64,000 nucleotides of DNA from an uncultured Oscillospiraceae bacterium (GTDB lineage: Bacteria > Bacillota > Clostridia > Oscillospirales > Oscillospiraceae): positions 1 to 64,000 of the forward strand of contig CAKUOS010000004.1 in assembly GCA_934670025.1 (NCBI GenBank), in the 5' to 3' direction. This document shows, piece by piece, positions 42,796 to 51,177 of this stretch (position 1 is the first letter of the stretch; the number at the start of each line of letters is the position of its first letter). The translations under genes were made by a program, and so were the position numbers. A model generated the notes under the pieces. That model was not told the origin of the DNA, searched no databases, and was given only the letters and a program-made list of their open reading frames with translations.

Positions 42796-43485
42796 ATGCT
42801 GGAAAAGCTGAAACAGGACGTGCTGGAAGCGAATCTGCTGCTTCCAAAGTACGGTCTTATCACGTTTACATGGGGCAACGTCTCCGGGATCGACCGCGAA
42901 AGCGGCTTGGTCGTCATCAAGCCCTCCGGTGTGCCGTATGACGGCATGACGGCGGAGGATATGGTCGTCGTCGACTTGGAAGGCAATGTCGTCGAGGGCA
43001 AATGGAAGCCGTCAAGCGACACGCCGACGCATCTGGTGCTTTATAAGGCATTCCCGGAATGCGGCGGTATCGTCCACACGCATTCGCGCTGGGCGACGAG
43101 CTTTGCGCAGGCAGGCGTCGGCATCCAGCCGCTCGGCACGACGCAGGGCGATTATTTCTACGGTGAAATTCCCTGCACGCGCGAGATGACCCCGGCGGAA
43201 ATCGCGGGCGAATATGAAAAAGAAACCGGCAATGTGATCGTCGAGACGTTCGCGGGCAAAGACCCCGCCGCGATCCCTGCCGTTCTGGTTCACAGCCACG
43301 GCCCGTTCACATGGGGCAAGGACGCGCACGAAGCCGTTCACAACGCCGTCGTCCTCGAAGAAGTCGCGTTCATGAACTTCCATTCACTCCAGCTCAACCC
43401 GAATCAGACGCGGATGCAGCAGGAGCTGCTCGATAAGCATTACCTCCGCAAGCACGGCAAAAACGCCTATTACGGGCAGGGATAA
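42796..43485 (+). CDS. araD: L-ribulose-5-phosphate 4-epimerase
   Basis: The product is 229 residues from ATG 42796 with GAGG upstream; the usual length is about 231. The class II aldolase fold is shown by [17 protein letters not shown], the zinc ligands in [11 protein letters not shown] and [13 protein letters not shown], and the phosphate-binding IKPSGV. It converts L-ribulose-5-phosphate to D-xylulose-5-phosphate for the pentose phosphate route. It is the last gene of the ara operon. Confidence 0.96.
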   Translation: MLEKLKQDVLEANLLLPKYGLITFTWGNVSGIDRESGLVVIKPSGVPYDGMTAEDMVVVDLEGNVVEGKWKPSSDTPTHLVLYKAFPECGGIVHTHSRWATSFAQAGVGIQPLGTTQGDYFYGEIPCTREMTPAEIAGEYEKETGNVIVETFAGKDPAAIPAVLVHSHGPFTWGKDAHEAVHNAVVLEEVAFMNFHSLQLNPNQTRMQQELLDKHYLRKHGKNAYYGQG

Positions 43486-43490
43486 CAACA

Positions 43491-43538
43491 AAAAGCACCG
43501 GAAGACCCCGTTTTCGGGGAGCCTTCCGGTGCTTTTGC
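43491..43538 (+). terminator. Terminator of ara operon
   Basis: AAAAGCACCGGAAG pairs with CTTCCGGTGCTTTT, enclosing a small CCCCGTTTTCGGGG hairpin. It lies six bases after araD. Confidence 0.88.
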
Positions 43539-43551
43539 CTATGGACGGAAA

Positions 43552-43581
43552 TTGACTTTTACACTACGGATGATGTATAAT
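43552..43581 (+). promoter_or_regulatory. Promoter of hydrolase-rsgA unit
   Basis: TTGACT (43552-43557), 18 bases, TATAAT (43576-43581) with an extended TG. It is followed by AAGGAG and a TTG start at 43618. Confidence 0.75.
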
Positions 43582-43617
43582 AACAGTTATGCATGAAATG
43601 GGAGAAGGAGAACGGAA

Positions 43618-44526
43618 TTGGAGCTGAAAAAAGAAAACGACCTGTTGGAGCAGACGCTGGCCGTCGCCGAGAGCGGCTATGCGGCGGCATACCGCTTTTT
43701 GCTGGACGCCTATGAACGGGAGCCGGAAAGCTATGGGCCGCAGACGCTGTATTTTCTTTCCTGTCTGGCGGGCGGCTCGGACCGGCCGGCCGAGGCGCTG
43801 GACTGGCTGCGAAAATCCATTGCCGGGCACGGCTGGTGGTACCGTCCGGAGGTGCTGGAGGACGACGATCTCGCGCCGCTGAAGGACGACCCCGACTTTT
43901 GCGCCCTGCGGTCCGTTTCCGATGCGCGCTATGCGGCGGCCGCCGCGCAGGCACGCCCGCGCCTTTCCTGGGAACGGAAAACGGCGGAAGGGCTGCTTCT
44001 GGCCGTCCACGGAAACACGCAGAACGCGCAGACGGCGCGTGCGGACTGGACGCCGGCCGTCGGGACGGACGGCCGCTGGCAGCTTGAGACGATCCAGAGC
44101 GGCGAACCGGACGGATATGGAACGTACCGGTGGAGCTACGATATGCGCGCGTATCTGCCGGTCGCGGACGCGATCGGGGATATGCAGAAAAAGGGCTACC
44201 GGAGGCTCGTGTGCGGCGGATTTTCCGCTGGCTGCGATATGCTCCTGCGCGCCGCCGCGTTTACGCCCGCGCGCTGCGATATGCTGATCCTGCAAAGCCC
44301 GTGGATCCCCGTTTTGCAGGATCATGTGCAGACGCTGACGGCGGCGCTGCGGCAGAAGGGGATCGCACTTCGGATCCTCTGCGGCGCAGAAGACGAAGAC
44401 TGTCTTCCGCTGGCGCAGCAGCTATACGCCGCGGCAGACCGGGTCGGGATCGATGTGGAGCTTATCGTTCAGGAAAACAGCCGCCATCAGTTCCCGGCAG
44501 AGCCGTATGCCCTCGAAGATCTATGA
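43618..44526 (+). CDS. Alpha/beta-hydrolase family protein
   Basis: The product is 302 residues from a TTG start (AAGGAG at spacing 7; no in-frame ATG fits). Residues 1-110 are helical, TPR-like. Residues about 125-300 form an alpha/beta hydrolase: LLLAVHGNTQNAQ (oxyanion region), nucleophile elbow GGFSAGCD (Ser), LCGAEDEDC (acid) and a late His in ENSRHQFP. It is probably a cytoplasmic serine esterase or dienelactone-hydrolase-like enzyme; the substrate is unknown. It precedes rsgA and shares its transcript. Confidence 0.75.
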   Translation: MELKKENDLLEQTLAVAESGYAAAYRFLLDAYEREPESYGPQTLYFLSCLAGGSDRPAEALDWLRKSIAGHGWWYRPEVLEDDDLAPLKDDPDFCALRSVSDARYAAAAAQARPRLSWERKTAEGLLLAVHGNTQNAQTARADWTPAVGTDGRWQLETIQSGEPDGYGTYRWSYDMRAYLPVADAIGDMQKKGYRRLVCGGFSAGCDMLLRAAAFTPARCDMLILQSPWIPVLQDHVQTLTAALRQKGIALRILCGAEDEDCLPLAQQLYAAADRVGIDVELIVQENSRHQFPAEPYALEDL

Positions 44527-44543
44527 GAAACGGAGAACCGGAC

Positions 44544-45560
44544 ATGACAGAAGTGCGCGCGAGAGTCATCTCGCAGGAAAAGGGACTGTATCGCCTCAGC
44601 AGCGGAGCGGAGGTAAAAGCGGCGTCCGTCTCCGGGAAATACCGCTATGACGCGCTTACCGTTTCCGATTACCCGGCCGTGGGCGATTACGTTCTGGCCG
44701 ACTGGCCGGAGAACGACGGCCCGGCGGTCATCCGCAGCCTGTTTCCGCGGAAGAGCTGCTTTATCCGCAAAGCCGCCGGCAGGGAAAAGAAGGAGCAGGT
44801 CGTCGCCGCGAATATCGACACGGTGCTGATCTGTATGTCGCTCAATCAGAATTTCAACCTCCGCCGGCTGGAGCGCTATCTTTCCATCGCCTATGACAGC
44901 GGTGCCGCGCCGGTGGTGGTTCTGACGAAGTCCGATCTGTGCGCCGATACGGCAAGCAGGATAGACGACGTGCGGCGCACCGCGCCCGGCGTGGACGTGC
45001 TGGCGATCTCGTCGCTCAGCGAGGCGTATGCGGCGGTCATGCAGTATATCCTGCCGGGGCAAACCGTGGCGTTCATCGGCTCTTCCGGTGTCGGCAAGTC
45101 CACGCTCATCAACAAGCTGACCGGAACCGGCAGTCTTGCCACCGGAGCGACCGGCAGCGGCGATAAAGGCCGGCACACCACCACGCACCGGGAACTGATC
45201 GCGCTGCCGAACGGCGCGTTTCTGATCGATACGCCCGGTATGCGGGAGCTTGGTATGTGGGACAGCGGCGAGGGCATCGACACAGCGTTCCGGGACGTGG
45301 AAGCGCTGGCGCGCGCCTGCAAATTTTCAAACTGCACGCATACCACGGAGCCCGGCTGCGCCATTCGGAGCGCGCTGGCTGACGGCACGCTGGACGCTGC
45401 CCGGTGGAACTCGTTCCGGAAGCTGAAGCTGGAGAACGGGCGCGCGGCGGCGCACAGCCGGTATCTGGATGCCAAACGCGAAAAGTTCAAGGAGATCGCA
45501 AAGCGCAACAAGGCGTCTAAGAAAAACACCTCCGGAACGCCGCGTCAGAACCTGCCTTGA
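44544..45560 (+). CDS. rsgA: Ribosome small subunit-dependent GTPase A
   Basis: The product is 338 residues. I prefer ATG 44544 (GGAG upstream) over 44523, which overlaps the previous stop but lacks a binding site. An N-terminal OB-like domain is followed by a circularly permuted GTPase with motif order G4 (LTKSDL), G1 (GSSGVGKST), G3 (DTPGMREL). The zinc knuckle is CKFSNCTHTTEPGC. RsgA promotes late 30S subunit maturation. The charged Lys-rich tail (FKEIAKRNKASKKN) suits rRNA contact. Confidence 0.94.
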   Translation: MTEVRARVISQEKGLYRLSSGAEVKAASVSGKYRYDALTVSDYPAVGDYVLADWPENDGPAVIRSLFPRKSCFIRKAAGREKKEQVVAANIDTVLICMSLNQNFNLRRLERYLSIAYDSGAAPVVVLTKSDLCADTASRIDDVRRTAPGVDVLAISSLSEAYAAVMQYILPGQTVAFIGSSGVGKSTLINKLTGTGSLATGATGSGDKGRHTTTHRELIALPNGAFLIDTPGMRELGMWDSGEGIDTAFRDVEALARACKFSNCTHTTEPGCAIRSALADGTLDAARWNSFRKLKLENGRAAAHSRYLDAKREKFKEIAKRNKASKKNTSGTPRQNLP

Positions 45561-45572
45561 CGGAACAGCTGC

Positions 45573-45643
45573 TGTAGGGGCCGATGCCCACATCCGTAAG
45601 GCAGCATAGCTGCCAACGGCTGCGCTCGGCATCGGCCCCTACA
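45573..45643. repeat. Long palindromic repeat element
   Basis: The outer arms TGTAGGGGCCGATGC and GCATCGGCCCCTACA are perfect 15-base inverses, with an inner GGCAGC-ATA-GCTGCC hairpin. Bases 45591-45642 recur at 33260-33311 (50 of 52 identical), and 14 bases recur at 3376-3389. It is a chromosomal intergenic repeat family. Confidence 0.85.
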
Positions 45644-45667
45644 CCTTCCCGGAAGGTTTTCCAAAAC

Positions 45668-45702
45668 CCAGAACGCAAACCAGCGAAGCGTTTGCGTTCT
45701 GG
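45668..45702. repeat. Perfect 13-base inverted repeat
   Basis: CCAGAACGCAAAC and GTTTGCGTTCTGG form a strong hairpin in the gap between rsgA and the D-lactate dehydrogenase gene, and may end transcription from either side. No gene is seen in 45561-45813. Confidence 0.65.
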
Positions 45703-45750
45703 AAAGGAAGAAACGAACTTAGAGAATAAGAAGCATCGCTTGCGATGATT

Positions 45751-45812
45751 CGTTTCGGCAAGGTCGTTTCTGACGCGCGAAGACTCGTTTCGCCGAGGTC
45801 GCTTCTGACGCG
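45751..45812. repeat. 27-base direct repeat, two copies
   Basis: The units at 45751-45777 and 45786-45812 (CGTTTCG...TTCTGACGCG) agree at 24 of 27 positions with a 35-base period. They lie directly after the dehydrogenase stop on the minus strand. The purpose is unknown. Confidence 0.7.
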
Positions 45813-45813
45813 A

Positions 45814-46806
45814 TTACGGAGCCCGGTAACAGACCTCCGTGTCCGCGTTCGCTTCGCCGCGCTCGAAGTTCAGGAGGTTCTCCACCGTTGTCGCGGCGAT
45901 GTTGTCCAGCGCTTCCTGCGTGAGAAACGCCTGATGCGAGGTGACGATGACGTTCGGCATGGCGATCAGCCGCACCAGCGTGTCGTCCTCGACGATCTGC
46001 TCCGAGCGGTCCTCGTAAAACAGATCGCCCTCCTCCTCATACACATCCAGACACGCCGCGCCGACGCGCCGGCTCCGGAGCCCCTCAATGAGCGCCCCGG
46101 TATCCACCAGACCGCCGCGGGACGTGTTGATGAGCACAACGCCGGGCTTCATCTGCGCGATGGCGTCCGCGCCGATCAAGTGCCGCGTCTGGTCGGTGAG
46201 CGGGCAGTGCAGCGAGATCACATCCGCCTGCCGCAGCAGCTCCGGAAGCGCCGCGTAGACGAGCCCGCTGTCCGGGTTCGGAAATTTGTCATACGCCAGC
46301 ACGCGCATCCCGAAGCCCCGGCAGATCCCGGCAAAAACGCGGCCGATCCTGCCCGTGCCGATCACGCCGGCGGTCTTGCCGTGCAGATCGAAGCCCGTGA
46401 GCCCGGACAGGCTGAAATTGAAGTCGCGCGTGCGGATATACGCCCGGTTTGTGTGCCGGTTGATGGTCAGCAGCAGCGCCATCGCGTGCTCCGCCACCGC
46501 GTAGGGCGAGTACGCCGGGACGCGGAAGACGCGGAGCTTTCCGGAACAGGCCCGGATATCCACGTTGTTGAATCCTGCGCACCGCAGCGCGAGCACCCGG
46601 ACGCCCATTTGAAAAAGCGCGTCCACGACCGCGGCGTTTATGGTGTCGTTGACGAATGCGCACACGCCGTCGAAGCCCTTTGCCAGCTGCACGGTGTCCG
46701 GATTCAGCTTCGTCTCAAAATACTTGACCGCAATGTCCGTCCCGGCGGTATGCGCGTCGAAGCCGGGGCGGTCATAGGGCTTCGCGTCGAAAAAAGCAAG
46801 GTTCAT
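45814..46806 (-). CDS. D-lactate dehydrogenase-type 2-hydroxyacid dehydrogenase
   Basis: The product is 330 residues, starting MNLAFFDAKPYD (GGAGGTG upstream). The NAD-binding motif is GVIGTGRIGRVFA with YDKFPN after it. Catalytic Arg is in LALRCAGFNNVD, Glu in LDVYEEEGDLFYED and His in VTSHQAFLT. The length and EEEGDLFYED block match the LdhA group of fermentative D-lactate dehydrogenases, which reduce pyruvate to D-lactate to recycle NADH. It is a single gene with a GC hairpin well upstream. Confidence 0.88.
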   Translation of the reverse strand: MNLAFFDAKPYDRPGFDAHTAGTDIAVKYFETKLNPDTVQLAKGFDGVCAFVNDTINAAVVDALFQMGVRVLALRCAGFNNVDIRACSGKLRVFRVPAYSPYAVAEHAMALLLTINRHTNRAYIRTRDFNFSLSGLTGFDLHGKTAGVIGTGRIGRVFAGICRGFGMRVLAYDKFPNPDSGLVYAALPELLRQADVISLHCPLTDQTRHLIGADAIAQMKPGVVLINTSRGGLVDTGALIEGLRSRRVGAACLDVYEEEGDLFYEDRSEQIVEDDTLVRLIAMPNVIVTSHQAFLTQEALDNIAATTVENLLNFERGEANADTEVCYRAP

Positions 46807-47270
46807 GATCGCATTGCACCTCCAGATGATTGCTTGCATCCGTTAGCGTCGGCGCCCGCGGCGGTATTTATGCACCCGGCAGATATATTTTCCGCACCGC
46901 TGTGTGCTTCAATATGAACGGAAAGCGGCGAAACGGGTCGTCTGAACCAATCCGAAGATTCAATATGCATAAAAACGAGCTGCCGCCTTTAGGGCGGCAG
47001 CTCGTTTTATTTCCAATCTGCATAATAAACAAGTTTCATATAGATTTTTGTGCAATGCAAACAAGTTACAAATATGAAAAAGGGCATCAAAGTAAATAAT
47101 AGAAAAACAAGGAAGAAATATAGAGCAAACGTACAAAAATGTGCCATGATACTTGTGTAAAATATCAGATTGACATTTTAAAATGCTGTGGTAACATGAA
47201 ACTAGTTCCGGACAATAATATAAATTTAGAAATTGATTACACAACGGCGTTTCGAAAATGGAGGCAGAAG
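46807..47270 (+). promoter_or_regulatory. AT-rich intergenic region before the carboxylate module
   Basis: No gene is supported. A bidirectional terminator-like hairpin (ACGAGCTGCCGCC/GGCGGCAGCTCGT) lies at 46973-47010. From about 47012 to 47260 the DNA becomes strikingly AT-rich compared with the rest of the window. A promoter is seen at 47170-47197: TTGACA, 16 bases, TAACAT. The perfect palindrome CATTTTAAAATG (47174-47185) overlaps the spacer, and TGAAACTAGTTCCG (47197-47210) follows the -10 box. Confidence 0.65.
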
Positions 47271-47963
47271 ATGTACGACGTAGTGAAACATTACGAACGG
47301 ATCGACAAAAAGTGGATCGAAGCGTTTTCTAAAATTGATGAAAGCGCATCGATCAATGAATGCATGGAGGAAAATGGCGCGTTGACGCACGATTTTCGTC
47401 CGGTGTGGCCGGGGACGCGGGCTGTCGGCGCGGCGCTGACGGTGCGTGCCAGAGCGGGGGATAATCTGATCATCCACAAAGCGATTACGATGCTGCAGCC
47501 GGGCGATATTCTGGTAATAACCTGCGACGGGTTTCAGGAATCCGGCGGAATGTTCGGCGGGATTATGAGCACAGTCGCGCAGAAGCGCGGTGCAAGCGGC
47601 CTGGTGATCGACGGCTGCGTGCGCGATACGATGCTGATGAAGGAGATCCAGTTTCCGGTCTGGTCGCGCGGGATCAACATCAAAAAGAGCACAAAGCTGA
47701 CCGGCGGACAGATCAATGTTCCCATTGTCATCGGCGGCGTTGTGGTCAACCCGGGGGATCTGATCTTTGCGGACAATGACGCGGTTGTGTGCATTCCCCG
47801 AGCCAAGGCGGCCGAAGTTTATGAAAAAACGATGGCCAGAGAAGCGGAGGAATCTGCCCGCCTTGAAAATATGGCGCGCGGGATCGGCGTTACAACGTTC
47901 GGCGAGGCGTTCCAGAAGGCATATGCGGCGCTCGGCTTGAAAGAAGAACCGGACAACGTATAA
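47271..47963 (+). CDS. RraA-family aldolase (4-hydroxy-4-methyl-2-oxoglutarate aldolase-like)
   Basis: The product is 230 residues from ATG 47271 with GGAGG at spacing 7. RraA-fold motifs: QPGDILVITCDGF, GGIMSTVAQKRGASG and VIDGCVRDT. Arg118-Asp119 are the residues that in HMG/CHA aldolases bind the divalent metal and substrate, so an active aldolase is more likely than an RNase E regulator. Such enzymes split 4-hydroxy-4-methyl-2-oxoglutarate to two pyruvates or decarboxylate oxaloacetate. It heads an operon with a tripartite carboxylate importer and a 2-hydroxyacid dehydrogenase. Confidence 0.85.
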   Translation: MYDVVKHYERIDKKWIEAFSKIDESASINECMEENGALTHDFRPVWPGTRAVGAALTVRARAGDNLIIHKAITMLQPGDILVITCDGFQESGGMFGGIMSTVAQKRGASGLVIDGCVRDTMLMKEIQFPVWSRGINIKKSTKLTGGQINVPIVIGGVVVNPGDLIFADNDAVVCIPRAKAAEVYEKTMAREAEESARLENMARGIGVTTFGEAFQKAYAALGLKEEPDNV

Positions 47964-48054
47964 CGGATCCGGCGAAAAAGTGAGATGCTCCAGTAAGATT
48001 GTCCGCACTGACGCGGACACGGAATAAAAACAAATGAAAACGGAGGAAAAACAA

Positions 48055-49050
48055 ATGAAAAAGCGCATTCTTTCTCTGCTCCTGATCGCCCTCGTTCTGG
48101 TGGGCATGACGGCCTGCGCCAGCAGCGAACCGGCCTCGGATACGACGGATCAGGCTCTGAATTGGCCGAACGGCACGATCCAGATCGACATTCCCTATGC
48201 CGCGGGCGGCGATTCCGATACGAACGCACGCATTGCCGCAAAGTATCTGGAAAAAGAGCTTGGCACGACGGTTGTCTGCGTCAATATGCCCGGTGCAAAC
48301 AGCACGTTAGGCCCCATCGCGGTCCTTGACGCAGAAGCGGACGGCAATACCCTGTATTATTATAACAGCGCGCAGGCGGCGAACCAGGCGACCGGAATTT
48401 TCAAGGACGCAGGCTTCGATATGTTCGACGATTTCGTCGCGGCGGGCACCTGTGCCTATGACGCCAGCTACGCGCTGATCTGCCCGGCCTCTGCCGGCTG
48501 GAAGACGCTGGACGACATGGTGGCGGCGGCCAAGGCTGCGCCCGGCACGATCACCTTTTCCTATTCTTACGCCACGAACTCCCATTACCTGCTGCTCGGT
48601 ATGGAAGAAGCGCTGGGTATTGATCTGGACGAGATCGATATCGGTACCGACAACTCCATAAAGATCGTCTCCCTGCTCAGCGGCGAGGTCGATCTGATCA
48701 CCGGCAACCTGTCTACGTTTGAGGATTATCTGGAAGATGGCAGCATGGTCTGCCTGGGGCTTTTCAGCAAGGAGCGCAACGAGTATTATCCGGATTATCC
48801 TGCGCTGTCCGAATACGGGATCGAAGCGTCCTGCCCGAAGTATTATGAGTTCCGCTTCAAAAAGGGAACGGACGAGCGGATCGTGAAGAAGTTCAATGAA
48901 GCATTGCAGGCCGTCTGCGCAAACCCGGATTATCAGGCGGAACTGGAGGTCTACCGTGCATCTGCCGTCTGCCTCAGCCCGGAGGAGCAGGAAACCTTCG
49001 ATAAGACCTTCGGAGACGAACAGTACGAGGCGCTGAAGGATTTCGAGTAA
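48055..49050 (+). CDS. TctC-type tripartite tricarboxylate transporter binding lipoprotein
   Basis: The product is 331 residues from ATG 48055 (GGAGG at spacing 8); ATG 48034 lacks a site. LVGMTACAS is the lipobox. Typical Bug/TctC features: IQIDIPYAAGGDSDTNARIAA near the mature N-terminus, TVVCVNMPGANSTLGPIAVL, and NPDYQAELEV in the last helices. It captures an organic acid outside the cell and hands it to TctAB. It is followed by a stem-loop without a T-run, likely an mRNA-stabilising hairpin. Confidence 0.92.
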   Translation: MKKRILSLLLIALVLVGMTACASSEPASDTTDQALNWPNGTIQIDIPYAAGGDSDTNARIAAKYLEKELGTTVVCVNMPGANSTLGPIAVLDAEADGNTLYYYNSAQAANQATGIFKDAGFDMFDDFVAAGTCAYDASYALICPASAGWKTLDDMVAAAKAAPGTITFSYSYATNSHYLLLGMEEALGIDLDEIDIGTDNSIKIVSLLSGEVDLITGNLSTFEDYLEDGSMVCLGLFSKERNEYYPDYPALSEYGIEASCPKYYEFRFKKGTDERIVKKFNEALQAVCANPDYQAELEVYRASAVCLSPEEQETFDKTFGDEQYEALKDFE

Positions 49051-49060
49051 CTGATTTATC

Positions 49061-49089
49061 CCCACCAAAGCCCGCACGGCTTTGGTGGG
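49061..49089 (+). other. mRNA hairpin after tctC-like gene
   Basis: CCCACCAAAGCC pairs perfectly with GGCTTTGGTGGG around CGCAC, with no T-run. It probably protects the 3' end of the binding-protein message within the operon. Confidence 0.7.
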
Positions 49090-49118
49090 AAACTATAAGA
49101 AAAGGAGTGTTTGAGCGC

Positions 49119-49634
49119 GTGAAAAAAGAATTGCGGGAAGAGATCGTTCCGTCTGTCATCATGCTGATTCTGGACATGGCACTGTATGCAGTTGCGTCCG
49201 CCATTCACCCGAAGATCAAATATGATATTGGCAGCGGCGCGTTTCCGAAGCTGCTGACGCTGATCATCGCCGTGCTGCTGCTTGTGCGCATTGCGTGTTC
49301 CGTTGTACGGATACTGCGGGTGAAAAAGACCGCTGCTGGCGAGGAACAGGAAGAGCGGCATTTGGATAAGAAGAGCGTGCTGTGCGGCTGCGGGACGATC
49401 GCGCTGCTCGGCTGCTATGTTGTTTCATTCAAGGCCGCCGGTTTTATCGTGTCCAGCGTGATCTACCTGTTCTTGCAGCAGCTGCTGTTTGCGCCTCCCG
49501 AGCGGGACCGCAAAAAATATCTGATTACGATCACAGCCGTGGCGGTGATTCTGCCGGTGGCTGTGTATTTCATGTTTGTTTATGGCCTGCATGTCATGCT
49601 GCCGAAGGGCATCCTGCAGGGAATCCTACGCTAA
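49119..49634 (+). CDS. TctB-type small membrane subunit
   Basis: The product is 171 residues with four hydrophobic segments (about 12-30, 42-62, 88-122 and 133-160), as in TctB. I prefer GTG 49119 behind AAAGGAG; GTG 49107 would overlap that site. It forms the membrane complex with TctA. Sequence conservation in this subunit is always low, so the call rests on topology and position between tctC-like and tctA-like genes. Confidence 0.82.
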   Translation: MKKELREEIVPSVIMLILDMALYAVASAIHPKIKYDIGSGAFPKLLTLIIAVLLLVRIACSVVRILRVKKTAAGEEQEERHLDKKSVLCGCGTIALLGCYVVSFKAAGFIVSSVIYLFLQQLLFAPPERDRKKYLITITAVAVILPVAVYFMFVYGLHVMLPKGILQGILR

Positions 49635-49646
49635 AAGGAGAGTGCT

Positions 49647-51155
49647 ATGTTCAGTCAAGAACTGCTTGCCGGCTTTGCGTCGGTATTTCTTTCGGGCAGC
49701 TGCCTGTTTTACTGTGCGGCCGGTACGATCATCGGCATCATTTTCGGCTCCATCCCGGGCCTGTCTACGTCCATGGCAATGGTGCTGTTCCTGCCGCTTT
49801 CCTTCGCACTTGATACCACGCATGGCGTGGCGCTGCTTATCGGCCTCTTTACGGGCGGTATGTCCGGCGGCCTGATCTCGGCGATCCTGCTGAAAATGCC
49901 CGGTACGCCCGCGGCGGTTGCGACCGTCTTTGACGGAGGCCCGATGGCCGAACGCGGAGAAGGCGGCCGCGCGATCGGAATCGGCATTTTGTACTCGTTT
50001 ATCGGCGGTACGTTCAGTATTCTTTCCCTTGTGCTGCTTGCGCCGCAGCTGTCTGCGCTGGCGCTGAAATTCACGTCGGTCGATTATGTGGCAGTTTATG
50101 TATTTTCCATGACGATCATCGGCGGACTTTCCGGGAAATCCATCCTGAACGGCCTTGTCAGCGGGTGCTTCGGCCTGCTGCTGGGCTGCGTGGGCGTTGC
50201 GCCGCTCGATTCGCTCAACCGGCTGACCTTCGGCGTCCGGAAGCTGAACTCCGGTATTTCAGAGATCGCACTGATCATCGGTTTCTATGCGGTCGCGGAA
50301 GTTTTTGCTTACGCCTTCAATTTCCGGAATGAGCAGCTTCGCGTGCGCGCAAAAACGGTGAAGATCCAAGGCTTCGGCATTAAGATCAAAGAGTTTTTCC
50401 ACAATCTGCGCTGCATGATCGTCTCTTCGGTCATCGGCATCGTGATCGGAATCCTGCCGGGCATTGGCGGCAGCGTCGCCGGTCTGGTATCGTACTCGGT
50501 CAATAAAAGCGTTTCCAAGGACGGCGACAAATTTGGCACCGGCGTTGCAGAGGGCGTCATTGCCAGCGAAACGGCAAACAACGCCACGATCGGCTCGTCC
50601 ATTATCCCCATGCTGACGATGGGCATCCCGGGCAGCACGACGGCGGCGCTGCTGATGAGCGGTCTGATCATCAAGGGCGTGACGCCGGGCCCGCTGATCC
50701 TGCAAAAGAACGGCGAACTGGTCTATGCGATCTATGCGGCGCTGCTGGTGACGAATCTGATGATGCTTGTATTTGAGCGTCTGGGCATCAATCTGTTTGT
50801 CAAGGTCCTGGACATTCCGCGGAATATTCTGCTGCCTGTCGTTCTGTGCCTGTGCACCGTCGGTGCATTTTCCAACGCGAACAACACGTTTGAGGTGTTC
50901 CTTGTCTTCGTGATCGGTGTGATCGCGTGGCTGATGAACAAGGCAAAGATCCCGCTTTCGCCGTGCCTCATCGGATTTATTCTCGGCAGTGATTTTGAAA
51001 CAGAACTGCGGCAGTCGATTATTGCCGGGCACGGCGATCTGTCGGTACTTGTTTCCCGGCCCATTGCCTGTGGCTTTCTGGTTGCGGCTCTCGTCTCGAT
51101 CCTGCTGATCGCCTGGCAGCGGTACAGAAGTGGGAAAAAGGCAAAAGCAGCATAA
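49647..51155 (+). CDS. TctA-type large membrane subunit
   Basis: The product is 502 residues with about 11-12 spans. GIIFGSIPGLSTSMAMVLFLPL and the later GIVIGILPGIGGSVAGLVSY are the duplicated Gly/Pro signatures of TctA. It is the transport channel for a carboxylate, driven by an ion gradient. AAAAGGAG lies before the ATG. The substrate is not fixed by sequence; the neighbours suggest a hydroxy- or oxo-dicarboxylate or tricarboxylate. Confidence 0.93.
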   Translation: MFSQELLAGFASVFLSGSCLFYCAAGTIIGIIFGSIPGLSTSMAMVLFLPLSFALDTTHGVALLIGLFTGGMSGGLISAILLKMPGTPAAVATVFDGGPMAERGEGGRAIGIGILYSFIGGTFSILSLVLLAPQLSALALKFTSVDYVAVYVFSMTIIGGLSGKSILNGLVSGCFGLLLGCVGVAPLDSLNRLTFGVRKLNSGISEIALIIGFYAVAEVFAYAFNFRNEQLRVRAKTVKIQGFGIKIKEFFHNLRCMIVSSVIGIVIGILPGIGGSVAGLVSYSVNKSVSKDGDKFGTGVAEGVIASETANNATIGSSIIPMLTMGIPGSTTAALLMSGLIIKGVTPGPLILQKNGELVYAIYAALLVTNLMMLVFERLGINLFVKVLDIPRNILLPVVLCLCTVGAFSNANNTFEVFLVFVIGVIAWLMNKAKIPLSPCLIGFILGSDFETELRQSIIAGHGDLSVLVSRPIACGFLVAALVSILLIAWQRYRSGKKAKAA

Positions 51156-51177
51156 TGCAAAGAGGAGAAAAGAAACC

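Noticed and set aside
40595..42847. A 750-residue minus-strand frame opposite araA and the FGGY kinase gene
   Set aside because: It is an antisense shadow of two clearly identified plus-strand genes.
47271..47963. RraA as an RNase E inhibitor
   Set aside because: The Arg-Asp aldolase residues are present, the gene heads a carboxylate operon, and RNase E is not typical of this lineage.
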